Positions 1 through 5,637 of a stretch of 5,637 nucleotides of DNA are shown in pieces (positions within the stretch are counted from its first letter, which is position 1; every line of letters starts with the position of its first letter). Source of the stretch: Spirochaetaceae bacterium (GTDB lineage: Bacteria; Spirochaetota; Spirochaetia; Sphaerochaetales; Sphaerochaetaceae); assembly GCA_016649775.1 (NCBI GenBank), contig JAENWY010000150.1:1-5637 (forward strand). The letters are read 5' to 3'. The notes under the pieces were generated by a model. It was given only the letters and a program-made list of their open reading frames with translations, was not told where the DNA came from and made no database searches. The translations under genes were made by a program, and so were the position numbers.

Positions 1-840
1 AGGAGTTCTTGTTTCATTATAGAAACCAAATTCCTTTCTTCTACTCCAGAAATTTTCAGCTAATTCCATAGCCTTTATATCAGCCGCTATTTGGCTTTCT
101 TTAGATACAACAAGAGCTGTTACTCCATTTTCTTCAGTATCGGCCCAAGGAAATCCCAAAAGAATTGAACAGGCCATAAAATTACCTGTTTCTTGATTGC
201 GTAGCATATCAGTATAACTTTTCATGGGTTCTACAGAAGTTTCACTTTGCTCTCCTGCAACAATAAACGGAACATGAACTGCACTCATATAAGGAGTAAT
301 TGAATTTTCAAGACAATCTATTGTCATTTTAGCAGCATGTACACCTGTTTCAAAAGTATCTGTATGAGGTGCACATTTATAGCCTACAAATCCATTACAA
401 TAGGAAATCATTCTTTTAGTAACTGTTGCATGCATATCAAGAGTAGATATAATTAGAACATTAGGTAATATTTCTCTAATAGATTCAAGTAAATCTCCTT
501 CAGCCTCTCCTATACCTTTCACTCTCATAGAACCATGTAAAGATAAACATAGCGCATCTAATTTACCGGCCTGTCTAATTCCATTCAAAAGTTCTTCTTT
601 AAGAGAAAGATAATATTCTTTACTCCATTCTCCATTTGGAACAGCTCGAGCTACAAGAGTTGGAACTATTTCATAATTTGCATCAGTTAATGTTTTAATA
701 ATACCAGAAATAGCTGATTTATCTTTATGAACTAGCAGTTCTTGTCCTCTATAAACCCATATATCTTCTTCTGAAGTAATTATTGGATTAAATGTATCCG
801 ATTCATGATGTAGTCCACCAATTAAAACTCTTTTTCGCAT
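1..840 (-). CDS. M81 family metallopeptidase (MlrC-like), 3' end cut by window
   Basis: This open reading frame of 280 codons runs off the left edge without a stop. It starts at ATG 840-838, behind an AGAAGG ribosome site nine bases upstream. The protein matches the N-terminal (DUF1485) domain of the M81/MlrC family. It has an opening strand followed by GGLHHESDTFNP (residues 8-19), then LSLHGSM (99-105) and GEAEGDLL (111-118). TLDMHATVT (133-141) is followed by GYKCAPHTDTFETG (153-166) and AGEQSETSVEPM (195-206). The likely zinc ligands are D135, H137 and H159, by analogy with the D-x-H plus distal His of characterised MlrC. Family members are about 490-500 residues, so about 200 residues, including the MlrC C-terminal domain, are missing. 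MlrC itself hydrolyses linearised microcystin; most relatives have no known substrate. No signal peptide is seen, so it is probably cytoplasmic. It overlaps the regulator gene by 19 bases, implying co-expression. The family is secure; the substrate is unknown. Confidence 0.88.
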   Translation of the reverse strand, partial: MRKRVLIGGLHHESDTFNPIITSEEDIWVYRGQELLVHKDKSAISGIIKTLTDANYEIVPTLVARAVPNGEWSKEYYLSLKEELLNGIRQAGKLDALCLSLHGSMRVKGIGEAEGDLLESIREILPNVLIISTLDMHATVTKRMISYCNGFVGYKCAPHTDTFETGVHAAKMTIDCLENSITPYMSAVHVPFIVAGEQSETSVEPMKSYTDMLRNQETGNFMACSILLGFPWADTEENGVTALVVSKESQIAADIKAMELAENFWSRRKEFGFYNETRTP

Positions 841-2006
841 AATTTTTCGCCTTCTTTACTTTCTCGTATCAAACGAGTATCTAAGGAAACCCATTCCTCT
901 TTTTTCATTGAAGCTTCAGGTAATGTGAATAAATGATTTAGGACTAATAGCCCAGCACCCTTTGCTACATCACCTTGATTCGGCTTAATAAAAACAAAAG
1001 TATTATGATCTCCCAAATATTTACTATTTTTAAATTCTGTATCTAATATTTTTTTAGATACTTTTTTCCATTTACCAAGAGAACCACCTAAATAAATTAT
1101 TCGTGGATCTATAACACTTTCAACAAAAAACAAGTTTCCAAATAATTCTATTAAAAATTTCTTTAACAAATCTTCATTACTTTCTAATTGTCCTAACTCT
1201 ATGTTTGATAGAGCTAATTGTTTATCATAAACATCACCACGATACAAAAAACTGCTAAATTCACCGGCCTTATGATTAAATCCTCTTCTTAGTTTACCAT
1301 CAATTACAACACCGATACCAATTCCAAGAGGAGGTACTCCTTCAGGATATTCACCAACTGGATATTGTTGAACTAGAGTATACAAGAAAGTATCATCTAT
1401 AGAATTTAAATGACTATAAGCAGCGCAATTTGCATCATTTTCAAAGAAAATAGGATAGTCAAAGTCTTTAATAAAACCTGTGCCATCATAATCTCTCAAG
1501 CCCTGAGTCCAACTAGAATTAATTTTGTTTCCACTTGAATCAACAGTACCTGCAATAGCTATACAAGCAGCTATTATACTCAAATCTTTTGCATTCTCTT
1601 CAAGAAAAGAAAGTACATATTTAACTATTTGTTCAAATCTTTCCACAGTAGCATAGTCTTTAATATTATCTAAATTCGTAAAACTTTGTGAAATTTCAAA
1701 CAAGGTGTTTCCATTAATATCTAATATATTCGCACGGAAATGATTGACTAATAATTCTATACCAAAAACACACCCAAAGTCTCCACGAAGTCCAAGTAAA
1801 GTTCTCTTTCGGCCCATGCCTTGATTAACATCTTCACCGATTTCATCAATTAATCCCTCATCTTTTAATCTAGAGATTGCATAAGTCACAGTTGAAGCTT
1901 GTAGTCCAAGTTCAGTTGATAATTCTTTTCTTGATAAATGTTTTATTCTAAGCGTTTGTAATATTAAAAAATTATTTATTACTTTTTGGTATTTTCCATT
2001 TGCCAT
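822..2006 (-). CDS. ROK family transcriptional regulator (NagC/XylR type)
   Basis: The 394-residue protein has the length and layout of ROK repressors. A winged helix-turn-helix lies at about residues 12-57 (LSRKELSTELGLQASTVTYA, then SRLKDEGLI), with a GRKRTLLGL wing at 65-73. A sugar-kinase-like ROK domain follows. IAIAGTVDSSG (149-159) and FFENDANCAAY (187-197, D191 at the kinase catalytic-Asp position) fit the family, as does YLGGSLG (305-311). The canonical GExGH sugar-contact motif reads GEFSS at 248-252, and no CxCGxxGC zinc cluster follows it. The phosphate-1 DxGGT motif is also absent, as is usual in regulators. A charged tail (about 362-394) extends beyond the domain and overlaps the next gene. 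The start ATG 2006 is three bases after the cutC stop and has an AAAGGA site nine bases upstream. By family, it probably binds DNA and releases it when a sugar or sugar phosphate binds. As an internal operon gene it may autoregulate the cluster, but no operator was identified here. Confidence 0.9.
   Translation of the reverse strand: MANGKYQKVINNFLILQTLRIKHLSRKELSTELGLQASTVTYAISRLKDEGLIDEIGEDVNQGMGRKRTLLGLRGDFGCVFGIELLVNHFRANILDINGNTLFEISQSFTNLDNIKDYATVERFEQIVKYVLSFLEENAKDLSIIAACIAIAGTVDSSGNKINSSWTQGLRDYDGTGFIKDFDYPIFFENDANCAAYSHLNSIDDTFLYTLVQQYPVGEYPEGVPPLGIGIGVVIDGKLRRGFNHKAGEFSSFLYRGDVYDKQLALSNIELGQLESNEDLLKKFLIELFGNLFFVESVIDPRIIYLGGSLGKWKKVSKKILDTEFKNSKYLGDHNTFVFIKPNQGDVAKGAGLLVLNHLFTLPEASMKKEEWVSLDTRLIRESKEGEKLCEKEF
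850..855 (-). promoter_or_regulatory. Ribosome binding site of the M81 gene
   Basis: AGAAGG on the minus strand lies nine bases before ATG 840. It sits inside the 3' end of the upstream regulator gene. It supports this start codon despite the 19-base overlap between the two genes. Confidence 0.7.
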
Positions 2007-2009
2007 TAA

Positions 2010-2744
2010 TTAGAGTCCTTTTATTGTTTTTACTCTATCACTGCTAGTTTGAGATAATAGAAACTCTTCTTGTCTCAATAGCCCACCCATATAAATATGA
2101 TTGGGTCTATAAATCATTTGAGAATCTTTTACTTCAGGTAAATATATGTGATATTCTTTAGCTTTCAAGGTTTCTTTTATATAAGCAAAATTTCTCTCAC
2201 TTATACCACAACCAGGCATTACTATTATATCATCCTTTGCATAATTAATCATTTCTTTTAACATAATTAGACCTTCCATTACAGATGGTTCTAAGCCACT
2301 TGTTAAGACTCTATCTACGCCAAGATCAATTAAGTTTTTCATAGATCTAATTGCATCATTACTCATATCAATGGCTCGGTGAAAAGTAACAGGTAGTGGT
2401 CTAGCTGCTTCAATGATCTTTTGAGATCTTTCTAAATCAATTTCACCAGATTTATCTAATATCCCAAATACAATTGCATTAGCACCCTCTTCTTTAAAGA
2501 TTTTTGTATTTTCAAGCATTGTTTCAAATTCAACATCACTATAACAAAAATCTCCCCCACGAGGTCTTATCATAACATTCATAGGTATTGAACAGCGCTT
2601 TCTAGCAACTCTAAACATACCTAAAGTAGGAGTTAACCCTCCCTCAAATAGATCTGAACAAAATTCAACACGATTTGCACCAGATTCCTCTGCTACAATA
2701 ATTGATTCTATATTTTCTAAACAAATTTCAATTTTTGTATCCAT
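2010..2744 (-). CDS. cutC: CutC family protein (TIM barrel)
   Basis: The 244-residue protein is a full-length CutC homologue (E. coli CutC is about 248). Family signatures appear in order: VEFCSDLFEGGLTPT (26-40), MIRPRGGDFCYSDVEFE (58-74), GANAIVFGILDKSGEID (87-103), PVTFHRAIDM (118-127) and GVDRVLTSG (142-150). VMPGCGISERN follows at 175-185. C8 and C29 are 21 residues apart, the same spacing as the two cysteines reported to bind Cu(I) in human CutC. The late HxSA-type segment instead reads HIYLPEV (199-205). The start ATG 2744 overlaps the permease stop by one base (TAATG). The historic label is copper homeostasis, but the E. coli copper phenotype was later attributed to the MicL small RNA made from the end of cutC, so the biochemical role is open. 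Its place directly after sugar permeases suggests a metabolic role linked to the imported compound (inference). It is unrelated to choline trimethylamine-lyase, which shares the name CutC. No signal peptide is visible, so it is probably cytoplasmic. Confidence 0.93.
   Translation of the reverse strand: MDTKIEICLENIESIIVAEESGANRVEFCSDLFEGGLTPTLGMFRVARKRCSIPMNVMIRPRGGDFCYSDVEFETMLENTKIFKEEGANAIVFGILDKSGEIDLERSQKIIEAARPLPVTFHRAIDMSNDAIRSMKNLIDLGVDRVLTSGLEPSVMEGLIMLKEMINYAKDDIIVMPGCGISERNFAYIKETLKAKEYHIYLPEVKDSQMIYRPNHIYMGGLLRQEEFLLSQTSSDRVKTIKGL
2016..2021 (-). promoter_or_regulatory. Ribosome binding site of the ROK gene
   Basis: AAAGGA on the minus strand is nine bases before ATG 2006 and lies within the last codons of cutC. 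It supports the annotated start and close coupling of the two genes. Confidence 0.7.
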
Positions 2745-3592
2745 TATTCTTTTAAAGCTCCTTCTCCAAATCCTTCTATTAATGCATTATGTGCAACTAA
2801 ATAAAATATAAACATTGGAATAGTTCCAATTACTAAAGCTGCAAACTGCAACCCATAATCTTGATTTAATCTTCCTGCAAAAGAGTTTATACTTACAGGC
2901 AAACTTCTCATATTTTGACCACTTGTTAATGTAAATACCATTAAAAATTCATTCCAGTTTCCAAGGAAACTTAATACAGAAATAGTAGCCATCACCGGAG
3001 ATGATACAATTAATATAATTCTCCAAAATATTTGATTATATGTAGCTCCATCAATTACAGCTGCTTCAACTAAAGCATTTGGGATTCCATGGATATAGGA
3101 GGTGGCAATTAAAACTGCCATAGGAAGTCCAAAAGCGATATAAGGAAGAATTACTCCTAAATATGTGTTATAGAGACCAGTATTGGTTTCCATAATAAAC
3201 AATGGTGTTATTACAGAGTTAACTGTTATTAAAAGACCTAAGGTAAATAAAGCTCCAAATACTTTTGCTGATTTATATCCAAATTTAGTTAATGCAAATC
3301 CTGCTTGTAAACTTAAAATAACTATAAATAAAGTGGATATTCCACTATAAATTACACTATTAAAAAAAGCAAAACCCATATTACCATATTTAAAACATTT
3401 CAAATAATTTGCTAATGTTGGATGAGATGGCAAAGATAGAGGATTTATCATAATATCACCCATCAATTTAAAGGATGAATAAGTCATCCAAATAATAGGA
3501 AATACAGTAATGATTGTAAACATTATCAAAAAGGTATATGAAAATACTGTTGTACCATTCGAGATTTTTGTATCTCTGTTTTTTTTACTCAT
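2744..3592 (-). CDS. Carbohydrate ABC transporter permease, MalG type
   Basis: The 282-residue integral membrane protein has the length and pattern of CUT1-family inner permeases. Hydrophobic segments lie at about 17-38, 77-100, 111-133, 143-165, 195-215 and 247-268, giving six predicted membrane spans. The cytoplasmic EAA loop is clear: EAAVIDGATYNQIFWRIIL (176-194), where E176, D181 and G182 sit at the positions that contact the ATPase. The C-terminal GFGEGALKE matches the conserved MalG ending. It would pair with the MalF-type permease just upstream and form the translocation channel. The start ATG 3592 is nine bases after the preceding stop and has an AAGGAG site five bases upstream. The one-base overlap with cutC at its 3' end indicates coupling. 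Family membership points to sugars, oligosaccharides or glycerol-phosphate-type solutes; the substrate is not readable from the permease. Confidence 0.95.
   Translation of the reverse strand: MSKKNRDTKISNGTTVFSYTFLIMFTIITVFPIIWMTYSSFKLMGDIMINPLSLPSHPTLANYLKCFKYGNMGFAFFNSVIYSGISTLFIVILSLQAGFALTKFGYKSAKVFGALFTLGLLITVNSVITPLFIMETNTGLYNTYLGVILPYIAFGLPMAVLIATSYIHGIPNALVEAAVIDGATYNQIFWRIILIVSSPVMATISVLSFLGNWNEFLMVFTLTSGQNMRSLPVSINSFAGRLNQDYGLQFAALVIGTIPMFIFYLVAHNALIEGFGEGALKE
2758..2765 (-). promoter_or_regulatory. Distant ribosome binding site of cutC, with stop-start overlap
   Basis: AGAAGGAG on the minus strand lies in the last codons of the upstream permease gene. It is 13 bases from ATG 2744, longer than the usual 5-9. 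The permease stop and cutC start share a base (TAATG), so terminating ribosomes probably re-initiate on cutC. Confidence 0.55.
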
Positions 3593-3597
3593 AATAT

Positions 3598-3603
3598 CTC
3601 CTT
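3598..3603 (-). promoter_or_regulatory. Ribosome binding site of the MalG-type permease
   Basis: AAGGAG on the minus strand is five bases before ATG 3592. It overlaps the TAA stop of the upstream permease (TAAGGAG), so termination and re-initiation are adjacent. Confidence 0.8.
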
Positions 3604-4489
3604 ATTCGTATTTGTTTTGAAAATTTTTGTAAATTTTTTGTCCAATAGTTATAAATCCAACACTTAATATTACAATAATTATTGATACGGCAGAACCATA
3701 ACCATAGTTATTAAAAGTAAAGGTTTGTTGATATAAATACAGAGCCATTACGTATGTATAATGGACAGGACCACCTCCCGTCATTGCAAATACTAAATCA
3801 AAACTCTTTAATGAACCAGAAATAGCTAATACAGAACAAGTATAAATAACACCTGATAACTCAGGTAAAACTATTCTCCAAATAATTGTAGCTTCACTGG
3901 CTCCATCTAAAGTTGCAGCTTCAAAAACAGAAGAAGGTATCCTTTGTAAATTAGCGATAAAAATAATCATATACAAACTTGTAAATTGCCATAATAATAC
4001 AAATAGAATTGGCACTATAGCATGATGAGGATTTTCAAATATCTTTACTACATAATCAGGATTGTCAGTAACACTCCTGATAAAAGCTGTATAAATACCT
4101 ACTGGTGAAAATACTCTATTCCATAAAAGTGCGACAACAATTGAAGAAATAGTTATTGGTAGGAAAATCATCATTTGGAAAAATTGATCTTTCTTTACCC
4201 ACTTTCTAAAAAGTAAATAAGCTAATATAACCCCAAGTGGGATTTGTCCAAAAACAGAAACAAGCATAATTTTGAAATTATTCACTACAGAAGTTTGAAA
4301 TATTGGGTCGTGTATTATATTTATATAATTTTCAATTCCAATAAAGCCCTTTAATTGAAAATGTTTCCACTCAGTAAAAGACAGACCAAAACTAACAAAT
4401 ATAGGGAAAATTATTATAGCAATATAAATCAAAAATGCTGGTAATAATAAGCCAAAATAGCTTAATCTTTTACTTTTATTTTCTATCAT
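3602..4489 (-). CDS. Carbohydrate ABC transporter permease, MalF type (start reassigned)
   Basis: Starting at ATG 4489 the protein is 295 residues and begins MIENKSKRLSYFGLLLPAFL, a typical short charged MalF-type N-terminus followed by the first membrane span. Predicted spans lie at about 11-37, 72-93, 106-126, 157-180, 212-230 and 265-284. The EAA loop reads FEAATLDGASEATIIWRIVL (189-208), with E190, D195 and G196 conserved. SLKSFDLVFAMTGGGP (226-241) is the classic MalF-family segment. The open frame extends to ATG 4519 (305 residues), but that codon has no ribosome site and lies in the 3' arm of a stem-loop. ATG 4489 has AGGAG at a seven-base spacing. The gene follows the binding-protein gene after a 68-base gap and precedes its MalG partner by nine bases. 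No ATPase gene is in the block, so a shared MsmK/UgpC-type ATPase elsewhere is likely. The substrate is probably a sugar or oligosaccharide. Confidence 0.93.
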   Translation of the reverse strand: MIENKSKRLSYFGLLLPAFLIYIAIIIFPIFVSFGLSFTEWKHFQLKGFIGIENYINIIHDPIFQTSVVNNFKIMLVSVFGQIPLGVILAYLLFRKWVKKDQFFQMMIFLPITISSIVVALLWNRVFSPVGIYTAFIRSVTDNPDYVVKIFENPHHAIVPILFVLLWQFTSLYMIIFIANLQRIPSSVFEAATLDGASEATIIWRIVLPELSGVIYTCSVLAISGSLKSFDLVFAMTGGGPVHYTYVMALYLYQQTFTFNNYGYGSAVSIIIVILSVGFITIGQKIYKNFQNKYE

Positions 4490-4496
4490 CCACTCT

Positions 4497-4501
4497 CTCC
4501 T
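4497..4501 (-). promoter_or_regulatory. Ribosome binding site deciding the MalF-type permease start
   Basis: AGGAG on the minus strand is seven bases before ATG 4489. Nothing similar precedes the longer-frame ATG at 4519. This site is the main reason for choosing the shorter protein. It begins five bases after the 3' arm of the adjacent stem-loop, so the hairpin could leave it exposed. Confidence 0.8.
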
Positions 4502-4506
4502 AGTAT

Positions 4507-4540
4507 AATATACCGTCATAAAAATTCATGGCGGTATATT
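4507..4540 (-). promoter_or_regulatory. Intercistronic stem-loop between binding-protein and permease genes
   Basis: Two 13-base arms (4507-4519 and 4528-4540) are inverted copies with one mismatch, around an 8-base loop (4520-4527). In the minus-strand transcript the arms are AAUAUACCGCCAU and AUGACGGUAUAUU, with a C·A mismatch inside the stem. The stem is followed by AUACUAGGAG, not a U-run, so it is not a standard intrinsic terminator. It lies 17 bases after the binding-protein stop and just before the permease ribosome site. By analogy with the malE-malF intergenic hairpins of E. coli, it may protect the upstream message from 3' exonucleases or mark a processing point, giving more binding protein than permease. 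An operator function is a less likely alternative. Confidence 0.6.
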
Positions 4541-4557
4541 TAATTTTATGTATTAAA

Positions 4558-5637
4558 TTATTCTCTGTTAGTATCGTTTTCAGCAACCCATGCTTCATAT
4601 TTATCAGCAATAGCTTTAGGCTCTTCATTACCCATCATCATTGCTTGAATATCAGCATTAAGAAGAGTAACACCTTCACCATTCATAACAGAATCGAAAA
4701 CATAACCCATTGGATGGTCAATTTGGAATTGAGCATATTTCTTTTGCATATTACCCATTTCAACGTTACTCATATCTAATTTCATAGTAGGAACATCACC
4801 AAAGGAAGCTAAAATTTCAGCACCCTCTTTTCCGGTATAGAATGAAACAAATTTCCAAGCAGCATCAGCTTTTGCAGTACCTTCAATATCTTTTGCAATA
4901 CCAAAACCTTCTGAAGGCGTAGTTGTTGATGAATTAGAATTTACTTCATTTGAGAATGCAGGAAGAACTTCCATATCAATCATTTCACATTGTTCTAAAG
5001 GAAGTTGAGCATCCATACCACCAGATCTCCAACCACCATCAATTAAGTAAACACTTTTTTGTTGGTAGAATTCTTGATCAGCTTCGCCATTACCCATTTG
5101 GTTTACACCAGGAGAAAATAGACCTTTATCAGTCATTTCTTTGATAATTTCTAAACATCTAACAAATTGAGGATCTGAAAAAGAAGCACCGTTTTCACCA
5201 TTAGCAGCATCCATAAACCATTGTGGTCCACAAATTCTATCAACAATTAGTGATAATAACCAAGAGTTAACAACCCATTGGTCTTTGTTTCCCATTGAAA
5301 GAGGATAATAACCAGCTGCTCTAATTACAGGAATTTGAGCTAATAACTCATCGTAAGTTTTAGGGTAAGTTAAATTTAGTTCATCTAAAATTGCAGTGTT
5401 TGCGAAAATAGCATGGCAAACAGCAAGAGATGGTGGAATCATCCATAATTCACCATTATTTCCTTGTGATTTAAATGTAGCACTAGAAAATTGTGATTTA
5501 AATTCAGGAGTCAAATATTTAGTTGTATTTAAATCTAAAACTAAACCTGCATCTTGAATGTATGCAGTTCTTGCACCACCGTAACATGTAAATATGTTAG
5601 GTATTTTTTTTGAAGCAGCCATAGCTTGGAACTTTTG
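4558..5637 (-). CDS. Carbohydrate ABC transporter solute-binding protein, 5' end cut by window
   Basis: The frame is open from the right edge (first codons QKFQA, then MAASKKIPNIFTCYGG) to TAA at 4558, giving 359 residues. The first ATG in the window, at 5622, is internal: the QKFQAMAASKKIPNIF stretch matches the middle of family 1 binding proteins, and no signal peptide follows it. About 70-90 residues, including the expected lipoprotein or secretion signal, lie outside. Numbering from that internal Met, family features include NGELWMIPPSLAVCHAIFAN (56-75), YPKTYDELL (86-94), a long helical middle region, then EFYQQKSVYLIDGGWRSGGM (184-203) and EGFGIAKDIEG (238-248). These fit SBP_bac_1/SBP_bac_8 proteins of CUT1 sugar importers. 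The protein would act outside the membrane, delivering ligand to the two permeases downstream. Spot counts suggest higher G+C here than in the permease genes (about 38% against 25% in one line each), possibly reflecting high expression. The ligand cannot be assigned. Confidence 0.92.
   Translation of the reverse strand, partial: QKFQAMAASKKIPNIFTCYGGARTAYIQDAGLVLDLNTTKYLTPEFKSQFSSATFKSQGNNGELWMIPPSLAVCHAIFANTAILDELNLTYPKTYDELLAQIPVIRAAGYYPLSMGNKDQWVVNSWLLSLIVDRICGPQWFMDAANGENGASFSDPQFVRCLEIIKEMTDKGLFSPGVNQMGNGEADQEFYQQKSVYLIDGGWRSGGMDAQLPLEQCEMIDMEVLPAFSNEVNSNSSTTTPSEGFGIAKDIEGTAKADAAWKFVSFYTGKEGAEILASFGDVPTMKLDMSNVEMGNMQKKYAQFQIDHPMGYVFDSVMNGEGVTLLNADIQAMMMGNEEPKAIADKYEAWVAENDTNRE

Noticed and set aside
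4501..4515. Possible -10 box (TATACT or TATTAT on the minus strand) before the MalF-type gene
   Set aside because: No matching -35 element is visible at a suitable distance, and AT-rich gaps produce such strings often. The stem-loop explains part of the same bases.
4507..4540. Reading the intergenic stem-loop as an intrinsic terminator
   Set aside because: No U-run follows the stem in the transcribed direction, and a strong ribosome site and co-directional partner gene follow at once.
4541..4560. Second small inverted repeat (taattt / aaatta) next to the binding-protein stop
   Set aside because: It is only six A/T pairs around an eight-base loop, too weak to support as a structure.
4528..4779. 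Plus-strand open frame of 83 codons over the end of the binding-protein gene
   Set aside because: It is antisense to a well-supported gene, resembles no family I know, and lies mostly inside conserved coding sequence. It is best explained as a shadow frame.
4950..5144. Plus-strand open frame of 64 codons
   Set aside because: It lies entirely within the binding-protein gene on the opposite strand, with His/Gln-rich content typical of antisense translation and no convincing ribosome site.
5464..5503. Direct repeat TTGTGATTTAAAT at 5464-5476 and 5491-5503
   Set aside because: It is two in-frame copies of the peptide FKSQ nine codons apart inside the binding-protein gene. This is probably chance in AT-rich coding sequence.
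5620..5622. ATG at 5622 as the start of the binding protein
   Set aside because: The frame stays open to the window edge, the residues around it match the interior of family members, and no signal peptide follows it. The gene is truncated by the window.

Overview
The window is a single-strand gene block. All six recognisable genes lie on the minus strand, so transcription runs from the right edge to the left edge. The DNA is AT-rich: two 60-base lines counted by hand gave about 25% and 38% G+C. Every complete gene ends in TAA, intergenic gaps are very short or negative, and Shine-Dalgarno sequences of the AGGAG type are strong. Trp is encoded by TGG where checked. This points to a low-GC bacterium, most likely a Bacillota (clostridial or erysipelotrichial type). 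A low-GC spirochaete or tenericute-like lineage cannot be excluded from sequence alone.

In transcription order the layout is: (1) a carbohydrate-type ABC extracellular solute-binding protein, cut by the right edge (5637 to 4558); (2) a 68-base gap with a strong imperfect stem-loop; (3) a MalF-type permease (4489 to 3602, start reassigned); (4) a MalG-type permease (3592 to 2744); (5) a CutC-family TIM-barrel protein (2744 to 2010); (6) a ROK-family repressor-like regulator with an N-terminal winged helix-turn-helix (2006 to 822); (7) an M81 (MlrC-like) metallopeptidase-family protein, cut by the left edge (840 to 1). From the permeases to the M81 gene the junctions are +9, -1, +3 and -19 bases, which strongly suggests one operon with translational coupling.

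The binding protein and two permeases form a CUT1-type sugar or oligosaccharide importer without its own ATPase. Such systems commonly borrow a shared MsmK/UgpC-type ATPase encoded elsewhere. The ROK protein is the probable local, sugar-responsive regulator. CutC and the M81 protein are the likely intracellular partners acting on the imported compound, but the substrate cannot be read from the sequence. No glycoside hydrolase, kinase, RNA gene, mobile element or CRISPR array is visible. The operon promoter should lie upstream of the binding-protein start, outside the window. The points most worth attention are the CutC + M81 + ROK set attached to a sugar importer, a ROK domain lacking the family's zinc site and sugar-binding His, and the stem-loop separating the binding-protein gene from the permease genes.
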